A stretch of 64,000 nt of DNA from assembly GCA_934436435.1 (NCBI GenBank), contig CAKSAN010000003.1, positions 124,001-188,000 on the forward strand, given 5' to 3'. Under the pieces are notes generated by a model. That model had not been told where the DNA came from. It saw nothing but the letters and a program-made list of their open reading frames with translations, and did no database searches. A program made the translations under genes and the position numbers. This document shows positions 50,680 to 60,352 of this stretch, one piece after another. The DNA is from an uncultured Acetatifactor sp. (GTDB taxonomy: Bacteria > Bacillota > Clostridia > Lachnospirales > Lachnospiraceae). Numbering within the stretch: position 1 is the stretch's first letter; each line of letters starts with the position of its first letter.

Positions 50680-52155
50680 ATGAATTATTTTGAGCAGATC
50701 AATGAAACTTCCTATTTATGCGTACAGAATGCACCTGTATACCGGAAAATCATGAGGTGCTTTTACCGGGAATATGAGAAGATGCATTTTCAGCTATATA
50801 AAGAGGATATTTTTCGACTCTTAAAAGAGGATGAAGCATTTGAAACGTATTCCATGGAACAACTGATTTTGGATCTGGAAGCACTTGTAAAGTGGAAAAA
50901 TCTCACACCGATACAGGACCCCGGAAAAGTGTACACGATAGCGGACTATAAAAATAAGCAATATCGCTATACGATGTCGGAATATGCAGTGGAGATCGAA
51001 CGTCTGACGGTACGTCTGGAAAATTTATTCCTGGAGTCAGGGAATTTGTCGATGAACTTTTTTGTCCGTCTGGAGAGGAGCCTGGATGAGACAGAGGAGA
51101 TGGAGCGTGCGGAGCTTCGTGCTGTAAATGAATGGTGGCAGACATTACAGGAAGACTTTAAACGACTCAATCAGAATTATCAGGATTATTTGCGGGATTT
51201 TTATTCCGGGAAAACAGAGAAGCTGATGAAATCCGTGGAATTCATGGTTCATAAGGACAAATTTATCAAATATCTGAATGAATTTGTGCAGGAATTGCAA
51301 AGGCATTCCAAACGGATGGAACACTTACTGGAAAAGAATACGGAGCGTATGGAGAATACGATTCTGGAACGGGTCGTAGCGAGTGAACTGGATATTCCCC
51401 ATGCACTTCTGGAAATCCATGGAAATGCCGAGCCAAGTATCCGGGAAAATGTATACGGAAAATGGTATTCCCTGAAAAACTGGTTTGTGGACGGGCAGGG
51501 CCAGGAATGCGAAGCCAAAAAAGTATTGAAAATCACCAGTGACATCATACGGAATATTATACAGAATGCGGCATTGATCGTACAGGTTCAGAACTGGGGC
51601 ATCAGCAGAAAAGATGACTACAAAAAATTTCTGGAACTGTTTCTGAAATGTGAGGATCTGGAGGAAGCCCATAAATTATCGGCCCATGTCTTCGGAGTGC
51701 AGCAGATCGAACATTATAAGACCAATATTCCGAGAGAAGAGGATAGCATTAATAACAGCGTTTATCAGGAAGAACCTGCAACATTTTTGCTGAAGCCTCA
51801 TACGAGAGGGTACCGTGAGAGAAAAGACAGAACCGGTTTTGTCGATAAATCACTGGAAAAGATGGCACAAAGGGAAAGCTACCTGCGCCAGGCACAGAAG
51901 CAGAAAGAACTAATGCTTCGTTATGTAAAAGACCAAAAGATCCGGTTTGGCGATATTGATGAGGTGATCTCAGAGGATACCCGTAATATTTTCTTACAGT
52001 GGATCGCACAGGCCAATATGAGCTCACAGAAGACAGGCCGGACAGAATATGGGCAGGAATACCGGTTGATTAAAAAAGAGGGCAGCTGCGTATTGAAGTG
52101 TGAAGATGGTAACCTGAAAATGCCGGATTATACATTGGAGTTTAAAGAAGTATGA
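50680..52155 (+). CDS. jetA: Wadjet type I protein JetA (TIGR02677 family)
   Basis: JetA is the kleisin-like subunit of the Wadjet SMC complex, which recognises and removes foreign circular plasmids. The 491-residue protein is helical and begins NYFEQINETSYLCVQNAPVY, followed by a winged-helix-like region (YKEDIFRLLKEDEAFETYSM) and long helices (EFVQELQRHSKRMEHLLEKN). The family is judged from recalled TIGR02677 members and from the unmistakable operon order A-B-C-D. It overlaps jetB by four bases (ATGA). Confidence 0.9.
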   Translation: MNYFEQINETSYLCVQNAPVYRKIMRCFYREYEKMHFQLYKEDIFRLLKEDEAFETYSMEQLILDLEALVKWKNLTPIQDPGKVYTIADYKNKQYRYTMSEYAVEIERLTVRLENLFLESGNLSMNFFVRLERSLDETEEMERAELRAVNEWWQTLQEDFKRLNQNYQDYLRDFYSGKTEKLMKSVEFMVHKDKFIKYLNEFVQELQRHSKRMEHLLEKNTERMENTILERVVASELDIPHALLEIHGNAEPSIRENVYGKWYSLKNWFVDGQGQECEAKKVLKITSDIIRNIIQNAALIVQVQNWGISRKDDYKKFLELFLKCEDLEEAHKLSAHVFGVQQIEHYKTNIPREEDSINNSVYQEEPATFLLKPHTRGYRERKDRTGFVDKSLEKMAQRESYLRQAQKQKELMLRYVKDQKIRFGDIDEVISEDTRNIFLQWIAQANMSSQKTGRTEYGQEYRLIKKEGSCVLKCEDGNLKMPDYTLEFKEV

Positions 52156-53288
52156 ATGAAATCAGAACATTAATGGAGAAATTCTGGATCTGCCGGGACA
52201 ATGACAAAGAGACATTTTATAAGGTTAAAAGCGACATTCCCAATTTTCAGCGATTTATCAGGGAACAGTTGGGTTGGAAGCTGATACATACGGAAAAACT
52301 TCTGAAACTGGAGAAGAAACCTGCGCATGCGGAAGCGTTCATGGGAATCAGTGAATTTACCGACATCAGAGATTATTGCATATTATGTGTTGTGTTGATG
52401 TATCTGGAAGATGCCGAAGAGGGGAAACAGTTCCTTTTATCGGAACTGATCGATTATGTGGAAACACAGTTGAAAAATTATATGCCGGTGGACTGGACTT
52501 CCTTTACACAGAGAAAATCACTGGTGAGGGTACTGCAGTATATGGAACGGTTACAGATGCTCAGAGTGTATGAAGGGAAAAGTGAATCCTTCAGCCTGGA
52601 GGCCGGGCAGGAAGTGCTGTATGAAAATACAGGCTATTCGAAATATTTTACCAGCAGCTTTACCACAGATATTTCCGGATATGAATCCTTTAGAGATTTT
52701 GAAAAGACAGATTTCGAAGAATTTGAGGAAAACAGAGGAAGCCTGCGTATTAACCGTGTATACAGACAACTGGCAGTATGTCCGGCACTTTACTGGAACG
52801 GAGCAGAAGATGCAGATGCACTGTATTTAAAGAATCAAAGACAGTGGGTTGGCAGATATCTGCGGAAAAATATGGGAGGTAATCTGGAAATCTACCGGAA
52901 CGCAGCATTTTTTACGCTGGATGCAGATGACTGCTATGGAACAGTACACCCGCGGGAAGCCCAGATCTCGGAAAGTGTTTTACTGATCTGTGCAGAGATA
53001 CAGAGGCAGTTGGAAGAAGGAAACATAGAATTACGGGAAGACGAATGCATTACCATGCCCAGATCGACATTCAGAGAAATCGTCATAGACTGCAGACGAA
53101 AATGGAAGGATGCATGGAGCAAGGAATATGGCGAAATGGATGAAGACAGGCTGGTCGAAACCATTTTGAAGTATATGAAAGATTGGATGATGGTTGACTG
53201 CGGGGATGATCTGATCGCTGTATTGCCGGCAGCAGGAAGACTGGCAGGGCAGTACCCGGCGGATTACAAAGGAGGCGGAGAAGAATGA
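52152..53288 (+). CDS. jetB: Wadjet type I protein JetB (TIGR02678 family)
   Basis: JetB is the KITE-type subunit that joins JetA and the JetC heads. The protein has 378 residues: an N-terminal helical segment (FQRFIREQLGWKLIHTEKLL), EAFMGISEFTDIRDYCILCV, which is typical of TIGR02678, and two winged-helix-like regions (LLSELIDYVETQLKNYMPVD, then FREIVIDCRRKWKDAWSKEY). No catalytic motif is expected. It overlaps jetA by four bases and jetC by four bases (ATGA at both), so the stoichiometry is set by translational coupling. Confidence 0.9.
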   Translation: MNEIRTLMEKFWICRDNDKETFYKVKSDIPNFQRFIREQLGWKLIHTEKLLKLEKKPAHAEAFMGISEFTDIRDYCILCVVLMYLEDAEEGKQFLLSELIDYVETQLKNYMPVDWTSFTQRKSLVRVLQYMERLQMLRVYEGKSESFSLEAGQEVLYENTGYSKYFTSSFTTDISGYESFRDFEKTDFEEFEENRGSLRINRVYRQLAVCPALYWNGAEDADALYLKNQRQWVGRYLRKNMGGNLEIYRNAAFFTLDADDCYGTVHPREAQISESVLLICAEIQRQLEEGNIELREDECITMPRSTFREIVIDCRRKWKDAWSKEYGEMDEDRLVETILKYMKDWMMVDCGDDLIAVLPAAGRLAGQYPADYKGGGEE

Positions 53289-56200
53289 GTGAACGTTGGA
53301 AAATGAACCGGATCGGTTTTGTGAATTTCTGGTTATATGATGAAGAGGACTTCGAATTTGAAGACGGAAAGTTACTTCTGCGTGGACAAAACGGTTCCGG
53401 AAAATCCATTACGACACAGAGCTTTATACCGTTTGTACTGGACGGAGACCGTACACCCAGCCGCTTGGATCCCTTTGGCTCCAGTGACCGCCGGATGGAG
53501 TACTATTTTCTGGGAGAAGAGGGCAAAGAGGAGTCTACCGGCTATCTGTTCTTGGAATTCCAAAAGAACGATTCGGGAGAATATCGTACCATAGGTATCG
53601 GGCAGAAGGCAAAACGTGGGAAACCGATGGACTTCTGGGGATTTGTGATTTTGGATGGACGCAGGGTAGGATACGATCTGTGGCTGTATAAAGAGGTGGG
53701 AAGCAACAAGATTCCCCGTGATAAACGCGAGATGAAGGCGGAGCTTGGAGAGAATAACTTTTTTACAGACAGTCAGTCAGAATATAAAAAGCATGTAAAC
53801 CAATATATTTTCGGTTTCCGTAAGGAGGAGCAGTATGAGCAGTTTATCAAACTGCTTGTGAAGGTGCGTGCACCAAAGCTTTCCAAAGAGTTTAAACCGA
53901 CCAAAGTGTATGACATTCTGAATGATTCCTTGCAGACTTTGACGGATGAGGATCTGCGGCCTATGGTAGATGCCATGGAAAAAATGGACGAGATTCAGGA
54001 CAGTCTGGAATTACTGAATCGTGCATTCAGTGATGTAAAAATCATCCGGAATGAGTATACCCGTTACAATCAGTATATGCTGGCAAAAAAAGCGCAGAAC
54101 TACTTGAATAAAAAACAGGAAGTGGAAAAAGAGCAGGCAAGGCTGGAGGAACAGGAGCAGAGGCAGAGAGAGGCAGAAGCGGAACAAAAGAAAGCGGCAG
54201 AAGAAACCGTAAGACTTACAGAAGAGAAAAAACTGAAAGAAACAGAGTGCAATGCCCTGATGGATCCGGAATTGGAAAAGGCGGATCAGAAGCTGGAGAA
54301 GTTAAAGGGGGACTATTCGGAAGCCCAAGAGGGAGAACAGCGTTGGGAGAAAAAGATCGAGGACTGTAAAGAACGGATCCGGGAAGAGGAACGGGATCTG
54401 AAAAAATTGCAGGACAGCATGGAACAGCGCCGGGATACGTTAAAGGAACAGCGGGAAGAACTGGATGAACAGCAGGAGGTCCTGCAATGGGAACAGCACA
54501 AGCAGGTAAAGCAGATAATCAGTCTGGAAGAATATGAAGAAAAGGATGAAATTACAGCGAATCTGCAAATACGGAAGAACCAGCTGACAGAAGGAAAGAC
54601 AGCGCTTTATCGATATGAAGAAATCTCCGGCAGGTATGAGGAGGCAGCCGGCCAGTTGGAAGCGGCAAAAAGGAAAAAAACAGAAGAAGAGCAGCAATTG
54701 GAAACGGCAGAGGAACGAGTGGCGGACAGGATCGATGAATGGATTACGGAAGTTTTCCGCAGAGCGGAGGAAGCTTCTGAGTGGCATCCGGGTATAGAAG
54801 TACTCCAACAGGCAGAACAGAAAATGAAGCAATACCGGTCGGTATCGGATGGAATGGAAATACAGGAGATTTTCCGTGGAAATTATGAGGGACAGCGTCA
54901 ACTGCTGGCAGATGAAAAAAATAAAAAGCAATCTCGGCTGGTGGAGCAGAAAACGGCCCTGAAAGAAACAGAAGAACAGCTACAGCAGGTGCAGGAGCAG
55001 AAAGAACTGGAGCCGGACCGGGATGAAGCAGTAGAAAAGTCCAGAGCCACCCTGGAACAGGCAGGCATTACAGCAATTCCTTTTTATAAAACGGTGGAAT
55101 TTGCAAAGGATCTGGATGAGACAGCATGCGCAAGACTTGAGGCGCAGCTCCAGCAGTCGGGAGTTCTGGATGCGTTGGTGGTGACACGGAAAGATTTTGC
55201 GAAGATCAAGGCGGATCACCCGGAATTCCTGGATGTTGTATTACAGACGGAGGGACGGGGAGACAGCAGTTTTTCGAAATTGACAATAAGTGAAGATCTG
55301 CCACAGGAAATGATGGAGTCCGTGCTGGAAATTCTCAGTAACATGCATGAAAAGGAAGGAAAGACACAGGGAATTTATCTCGGCACCGACGGAAGCTTCC
55401 GCCATGGGATTCTGGCCGGAAAAGCTGATAAAAAAGCGGCGGAGTATGTGGGATATCTGGCAAGGAAACGCAGAAAAGAACAAAGAATTCAGGAATTACA
55501 GAAACAGATAGAAGAGATCGGGAAGGCAATAGATAAACTGGAGAATGAGATTCAGAGGATACAGGAACGAATGGACAGGCAGCAGGAAGAGTACCTTGGA
55601 ATCCCGGGATTTTCAAAAATTCAAACAGCTCTGTCGGAAAAAGAAAAGCAGGAACGTATTCTGGAAATGCTGGAAAAAGAGTACCTGAAACTGCAGGATC
55701 AGGAGCACCGGCTTTCCGAACAAAAGAAGCAACAGTATCAGGAGGTATTAAAGGTATGTAAATTGCTGCCCTATAGCAGAACCGCAGAAGCTTATGAGGA
55801 AGCAGTCAATGCGGCTGAGGAATACGGCCGGATATGGCAATGCATACGGCAGGAATTGCTGCACATTCAGACAGAACACAGCAGCTGCATGGATAAAAAG
55901 GAGCAGATAGAGCGGTCGAATGAGGATTTGGATGCGGCATTTATAGAAAAAAGAACTTATAGTACAAAAGCAAAAGAATATGAGATCCAGATCCGGCAAC
56001 TGGAAGAATACCTGAACAGTCCGGAACGGGTGGAGAAGACGAAACGTCTGAATCAGGTGAAGGAAGAACTGAAACAGATCAGTAAAAATTTAGAGGATTT
56101 AAAGGTTCAGAAAGCAAAGCTTGAAGAGAGATTGCAGACATTGCTGGAAGACCTTCCGGAGCAAAAAGCAAAACTACAGGAATCGATCATAGAGGAAACG

Positions 56201-57328
56201 GCACTCAGAAGCTATTTCGAAGAAGAGCTGGATCTGAAACTGATTCTGAGCCGGGAAGGCCGCACGGTCTGGGAATGTGCCGGAGAGGCATTGAAATTAG
56301 TGCGTGACATTGATAGAAACAGGGAGTCTGTTGATATGCTTCAGTCATTGCATGATACATATCATAAACATAACGGAAGCCTTGCAAGCTATGGAACGTC
56401 CATGGAAGAGTGCTTTGGTGATACAGAAACTGTGGGAGCTATACGTAAGCGATATCGTATTATCTCTGTCTGGAATGGCAAGAAGGTGTATCTGGAAGAA
56501 TTTTACGATATACTGAAGAGAGCAATCGAAGAGACAGAACTGTTGATACAGAAAAAGGACAGAGAGCTTTTCGAAGATATTTTGTCTCAGACAATCAGCC
56601 AACAGCTTACAGATCGCATTTCGGAGAGTCGGAAGTGGACGATGGATATGTCAAATCTTATGAAAGAGATTGATACTTCCATGGGACTTCGTTTCTCATT
56701 GGAATGGAAGCCGTGTAAAGCGGATAATGACCGGGAACTGGATACGGCGGATCTGGAGCAGATTCTTCTTCGTGACCGGGAACTGCTTACGGTGGAAGAT
56801 ATTGAACGGGTTGCCGGGCATTTCCGGAGTAAGATTCGTACAGAAAAAGCCAAACTTGAGGAAGAAGGAACCATCATTAACTATATGGATCTGGTAAGAG
56901 ATGCCTTGGATTATCGGAAATGGTTTGAATTCCAGATGTTTTTCCGACGTGGGGAAGAGACGAAAAAGCCACTGACCAATGCTGCATTTAACCGGTTCAG
57001 CGGAGGCGAAAAAGCAATGGCCATGTATGTGCCGCTGTTTGGAGCGGTAAATGCACAATACAAGAAAGCAGACAATAAAGACCATCCCAGGATTATTGCA
57101 CTGGATGAGGCATTTGCCGGTGTCGATGACAGAAATATCAAAAGCATGTTTGAACTGGTCCATAAACTGGATTTCGATTATATTATGAACTCCCAGGCAT
57201 TATGGGGATGTTTTGAGACGGTCAAGGGCCTTCGGATTGCGGAACTGCATCGTCCGGAGAACTCCCAGGTGGTATCGGTGATCCGGTATACTTGGAACGG
57301 ACATGAGAGGATTTTGGATGAACAATAA
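53285..57328 (+). CDS. jetC: Wadjet type I SMC-like ATPase JetC (TIGR02680 family)
   Basis: JetC is the SMC-like motor that extrudes DNA loops. At 1,347 residues it has Walker A GQNGSGKS (34-41), then TPSRLDPFGSSDRRMEYYFL. Two long coiled-coil arms run about 270-620 and 770-1080 (for example ARLEEQEQRQREAEAEQKKA) around a hinge (ALVVTRKDFAKIKADHPEFL). The C-terminal head has the signature FSGGEKA (1238-1244), Walker B ALDEAFAGVDD with D1274-E1275, and the switch region IMNSQALWGC. All head motifs are intact, so the ATPase should be active. It overlaps jetB by four bases and jetD by eleven. Confidence 0.95.
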   Translation: MSERWKMNRIGFVNFWLYDEEDFEFEDGKLLLRGQNGSGKSITTQSFIPFVLDGDRTPSRLDPFGSSDRRMEYYFLGEEGKEESTGYLFLEFQKNDSGEYRTIGIGQKAKRGKPMDFWGFVILDGRRVGYDLWLYKEVGSNKIPRDKREMKAELGENNFFTDSQSEYKKHVNQYIFGFRKEEQYEQFIKLLVKVRAPKLSKEFKPTKVYDILNDSLQTLTDEDLRPMVDAMEKMDEIQDSLELLNRAFSDVKIIRNEYTRYNQYMLAKKAQNYLNKKQEVEKEQARLEEQEQRQREAEAEQKKAAEETVRLTEEKKLKETECNALMDPELEKADQKLEKLKGDYSEAQEGEQRWEKKIEDCKERIREEERDLKKLQDSMEQRRDTLKEQREELDEQQEVLQWEQHKQVKQIISLEEYEEKDEITANLQIRKNQLTEGKTALYRYEEISGRYEEAAGQLEAAKRKKTEEEQQLETAEERVADRIDEWITEVFRRAEEASEWHPGIEVLQQAEQKMKQYRSVSDGMEIQEIFRGNYEGQRQLLADEKNKKQSRLVEQKTALKETEEQLQQVQEQKELEPDRDEAVEKSRATLEQAGITAIPFYKTVEFAKDLDETACARLEAQLQQSGVLDALVVTRKDFAKIKADHPEFLDVVLQTEGRGDSSFSKLTISEDLPQEMMESVLEILSNMHEKEGKTQGIYLGTDGSFRHGILAGKADKKAAEYVGYLARKRRKEQRIQELQKQIEEIGKAIDKLENEIQRIQERMDRQQEEYLGIPGFSKIQTALSEKEKQERILEMLEKEYLKLQDQEHRLSEQKKQQYQEVLKVCKLLPYSRTAEAYEEAVNAAEEYGRIWQCIRQELLHIQTEHSSCMDKKEQIERSNEDLDAAFIEKRTYSTKAKEYEIQIRQLEEYLNSPERVEKTKRLNQVKEELKQISKNLEDLKVQKAKLEERLQTLLEDLPEQKAKLQESIIEETALRSYFEEELDLKLILSREGRTVWECAGEALKLVRDIDRNRESVDMLQSLHDTYHKHNGSLASYGTSMEECFGDTETVGAIRKRYRIISVWNGKKVYLEEFYDILKRAIEETELLIQKKDRELFEDILSQTISQQLTDRISESRKWTMDMSNLMKEIDTSMGLRFSLEWKPCKADNDRELDTADLEQILLRDRELLTVEDIERVAGHFRSKIRTEKAKLEEEGTIINYMDLVRDALDYRKWFEFQMFFRRGEETKKPLTNAAFNRFSGGEKAMAMYVPLFGAVNAQYKKADNKDHPRIIALDEAFAGVDDRNIKSMFELVHKLDFDYIMNSQALWGCFETVKGLRIAELHRPENSQVVSVIRYTWNGHERILDEQ

Positions 57329-58643
57329 TAAAGCATGTGCGGAATACTTTAAAGGAAATCCGGCGTACCAGAGGTGTTTTCGGGAATTTGAAAAGAAATG
57401 GAAATCTTACGGAAGAGTAGCCGGGAGTATTACTCTGAAAAATACTTCCGAAGAAGAGCGGAAGGCCATCAGTGGAATGATCGGAAAGCCATTTTATGAG
57501 GACACCATACGGTTTTCTTTCCCGGAATTTGAAAAAGGCTTGCAACGTACAAAATTTGCTCCTGTGAATTTCGAAGAAGTACTGGAAGCGTATTTTGGCA
57601 GAAAAATGTTAACTACGCAGGAGCGGCGAAGAGAGGAAGAACGGGAAAAAACAGATTTTTTTGAAACTGTGGAAGGTTATCTGACAGAGTGCTCAGGTTC
57701 GGATTCTGTTGCCGTTTCCTGGCTGCGGGAAATGTTTTTTGAAAAAAAGTATGGTTATCAGACAGTAATCAGAGAATACGGAAGAGACAGAGAACAGACG
57801 GAAAAACTGTTGAAAACCGTGGGAAGGGCGATCTTATTGCTGAAAAATATGCAAGAGACGGAAGAGGAATATCCGTTGGCAGTATTTTCCGCGGAAGTAT
57901 CCGGCAATCCCCATTACTTTGATCAGGGAACAACCGCAGGGCAACTATTGGTTCACGGGATGTGCTATGCCACGGAGAAGGATTATCCGGCCAATGCCCA
58001 TCAGTGGAGAGAATTACTACTGTCCAACGGAATTGTACCGGATAATATTTCCTCTATAGTGCATATCTATGGATTGCGATTACAGATCAACGGTGACTGG
58101 CACCCGGCATACGACGCTTTTTGCAGGCGGCAGGAGCCCTGCGCGGTCACCATGGAAAATCTGCAGGAGCTGACGGCGGTACAACCCACAGGAGACAAGG
58201 TTTATATTGTAGAAAATGAAATGGTGTTCAGCTATCTGTTGAAGCATCTGGAACAAAAGAATGTCACTTTGCTGTGTACTTCCGGCCAGTTACGGAGTGC
58301 TGCAGTGAAACTGATCCCTTTTTTACTGGATAGCGGAGTGGAGATCTACTATAGTGGAGATATCGATCCGGACGGAATCCGGATCGCCGACAGACTCTGG
58401 AGAAAATATGGAGACCGGATTCATGTGTGGAGAATGTCGGAGGAGGATTACACGAAAAGTCTTTCGGATGAAGAGATTGGGAGTATTTCCATGAAAAAGC
58501 TGGAGACTGTAGAGAATCCGATTCTTCTTGAGACAGCAAAAGAGATAAGAAAGAGGAAAAGGGCGGGGTATCAGGAGAATATATTAAAAGATCTGTTGGA
58601 AGATATGAACAAAATGGGAAAAAATAAAAACCATAAAATGTGA
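57318..58643 (+). CDS. jetD: Wadjet type I nuclease JetD (TIGR02679/DUF2220-type, Toprim)
   Basis: JetD is the nuclease that cuts DNA trapped by the JetABC loop extruder. The N-terminal half of this 441-residue protein is a winged-helix/CAP-like region (CAEYFKGNPAYQRCFREFEK). The C-terminal Toprim-like domain has VYIVENEMVFSYLL with the acidic residue, LLCTSGQLRSAAVKL, and YYSGDIDPDGIRIADRL with D348, D350 and D352. ATG 57318 is preferred because GAGAGGATTTTGG precedes it; an ATG at 57303 would overlap jetC by 26 bases. Its last codons form the beginning of repeat R1 (58633). Confidence 0.92.
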   Translation: MNNNKACAEYFKGNPAYQRCFREFEKKWKSYGRVAGSITLKNTSEEERKAISGMIGKPFYEDTIRFSFPEFEKGLQRTKFAPVNFEEVLEAYFGRKMLTTQERRREEEREKTDFFETVEGYLTECSGSDSVAVSWLREMFFEKKYGYQTVIREYGRDREQTEKLLKTVGRAILLLKNMQETEEEYPLAVFSAEVSGNPHYFDQGTTAGQLLVHGMCYATEKDYPANAHQWRELLLSNGIVPDNISSIVHIYGLRLQINGDWHPAYDAFCRRQEPCAVTMENLQELTAVQPTGDKVYIVENEMVFSYLLKHLEQKNVTLLCTSGQLRSAAVKLIPFLLDSGVEIYYSGDIDPDGIRIADRLWRKYGDRIHVWRMSEEDYTKSLSDEEIGSISMKKLETVENPILLETAKEIRKRKRAGYQENILKDLLEDMNKMGKNKNHKM

Positions 58644-58712
58644 GAATATGCAGAAAAATGGCTCATGAAATGTGATAAATGACGTTGAATGAGCTATTTT
58701 TTTGTGATAGAC
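58633..58712 (+). repeat. Direct repeat R1, copy 1
   Basis: An approximately 80-bp element covering the jetD 3' end, the ATGGCTCATGAAATGTG core and the following T-rich stem. It recurs at 61250-61326, after the 296-residue protein gene, with about 80-90% identity in the first half. Confidence 0.75.
58659..58703 (+). terminator. Terminator of the Wadjet operon inside repeat R1
   Basis: TGGCTCAT (58659-58666) pairs with ATGAGCTA (58689-58696) with one G-U pair, followed by TTTTTTT. Confidence 0.65.
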
Positions 58713-58732
58713 TAAAAGCAGGAGGTGACATT

Positions 58733-60067
58733 ATGTATTTTAGAAGAAAAATAGATGATTTCCTCATTCAATGGAAACAGGACTCCTCACATAAACCGTT
58801 GATTGTCAAAGGTGCGAGACAGATTGGCAAAACAGAATCCATTTTGCATTTTGCAAACGGGCAATATAGTAACGTAGTGTATATAAATTTTGTATTGGAT
58901 AAAAAATTTCGAACCATAGTAAGCGACGGCTATGATGTGGATACTGTGATAAAAAATATATCTTTGATGAATCCGGCAATCCGTTTTATTGAGGGGGAGA
59001 CAATTATAATATTTGATGAGATTCAGGAATATCCGGATGTCGCAACGACATTGAAGGCGTTTCGGCAGGACGGGAGATTTGATGTTATCTGTAGTGGATC
59101 CATGCTGGGAATCAATTATAAAAAGATTCATAGTAACAGTGTTGGGAATAAGACGGATTATGAAATGTTTTCTATGGATTTTGAAGAATTCTTATGGGCA
59201 AAAGGATATGGGGAAGAACAAATAGACAGCATTCTGAAACATATGATTGATCTGAAGCCGTTTAGCGAAACGGAGCTGAATATATACAAAGCTTTATTTT
59301 TAGATTACTGTGTGCTGGGCGGAATGCCTGAGGTAGTAAGGGGATATATGGAAACAGGTACGTTCTCCGGATCACTGGAAACACAGGAGCAGATTCGGCT
59401 GGATTACGAGGAAGATGTCAGAAAATATGCGGAAGGTCTGGATCAGGCAAAAATCATGAGCGTGTACAGAAGCGTTCCTGCACAGCTGGCAAAAGAAAAT
59501 AAAAAATTTCAGTTCAGTAAAATAGAAAAAAACGCCAGATCCAGAGAGTATACAGGATGCATTGAGTGGCTGATAGATGCCGGAGTTGTTACGGAATGTA
59601 ACTGTCTGATTTTTCCGGAGCTGCCGTTGAAGGGCAATATTGATGAAAGCAAATATAAATTATACTATCCGGATACCGGACTGCTGATATCTGCATTGGA
59701 TGAGGAAGCGCAGGAGGATTTGAGAGTAAATAAGAACTTGGGTGTGTATAAGGGGGCTCTATACGAGAATTTTGTAGCAGAAGCATTTGTTAAGCAGGGG
59801 TTGGGATTGTTTTATTATAAAAAAGATAATTCGACACTGGAAGAGGATTTCTTTGTAAGAACCAGAGACGAACTAATTCCGGTAGAGGTGAAATCCAACA
59901 ATGACAGATCGAAGTCTCTGACAGCATTGATAAAGAATGAGAATTACAGCGATATAAAGCATGGAATAAAACTTGGAGACTTTAACGTCGGATACGCAAA
60001 TGGGATATATACATTTCCCTATTTTTGCGCATTTATGATGAAGGCATATTTGAAAAGTTTGGACTGA
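58733..60067 (+). CDS. AAA ATPase with DUF4143 domain, copy 2
   Basis: A second AAA_14 + DUF4143 protein of 444 residues. Walker A is GARQIGKT, Walker B IIIFDEIQE, and DVICSGSMLGINYKK matches copy 1. The segment KTDYEMFSMDFEEFLWAKG is equivalent to YLRMYGMDFEEFLWGMG of copy 1. The C-terminal REL-fold motif is degenerate at its middle acid (EEDFFVRTRDELIPVEVKSN). ATG 58733 has a strong GGAGGTG site; a longer frame begins at 58679 inside the R1 terminator. Repeats R1 and R2 flank it. Copies 1 and 2 bracket the Wadjet operon. Confidence 0.88.
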   Translation: MYFRRKIDDFLIQWKQDSSHKPLIVKGARQIGKTESILHFANGQYSNVVYINFVLDKKFRTIVSDGYDVDTVIKNISLMNPAIRFIEGETIIIFDEIQEYPDVATTLKAFRQDGRFDVICSGSMLGINYKKIHSNSVGNKTDYEMFSMDFEEFLWAKGYGEEQIDSILKHMIDLKPFSETELNIYKALFLDYCVLGGMPEVVRGYMETGTFSGSLETQEQIRLDYEEDVRKYAEGLDQAKIMSVYRSVPAQLAKENKKFQFSKIEKNARSREYTGCIEWLIDAGVVTECNCLIFPELPLKGNIDESKYKLYYPDTGLLISALDEEAQEDLRVNKNLGVYKGALYENFVAEAFVKQGLGLFYYKKDNSTLEEDFFVRTRDELIPVEVKSNNDRSKSLTALIKNENYSDIKHGIKLGDFNVGYANGIYTFPYFCAFMMKAYLKSLD

Positions 60068-60110
60068 GTTAGGGAAAATTGTTTTGCACACAATTTTTAG
60101 AGACGTTCAC

Positions 60111-60194
60111 AATTATATTAAAACCGACATTGGCTGAAAACGAACCGATGCCGGTTTTTTTATTACAATAAAATGTTCGAAAAATATAAAATAA
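60111..60194 (+). repeat. Direct repeat R2, copy 1, 3' flank of the DUF4143 gene
   Basis: An 84-bp element that begins with AATTATAT, contains a terminator hairpin and ends in an A-rich tail (CGAAAAATATAAAATAA). It recurs at 61444-61529. Confidence 0.75.
60121..60161 (+). terminator. Terminator of the second DUF4143 gene inside repeat R2
   Basis: AAACCGACATTGGCT (60121-60135) pairs with AACCGATGCCGGTTT (60143-60157) with two imperfect pairs. TTTTTTT follows. Confidence 0.8.
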
Positions 60195-60297
60195 GGCCAA
60201 ATGAAAAAGTGAAATTTTCTCCTAACGGTTCTGCCGGTGGGGTCTTACTAGAAACAGCAATAAACTAAGCTGTATACAAAAATCAACCACCGGTAGA

Positions 60298-60326
60298 AAG
60301 ACATTATTCTCCGAATCTGGTATACT
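60298..60326 (+). promoter_or_regulatory. Possible promoter of the 296-residue protein gene
   Basis: AAGACA (60298-60303) and TATACT (60321-60326, preceded by TGG) have a 17-base spacer, 27 bases before the start codon. Confidence 0.45.
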
Positions 60327-60352
60327 TTCAGTAAAAACAGGAGGTACCCGGG

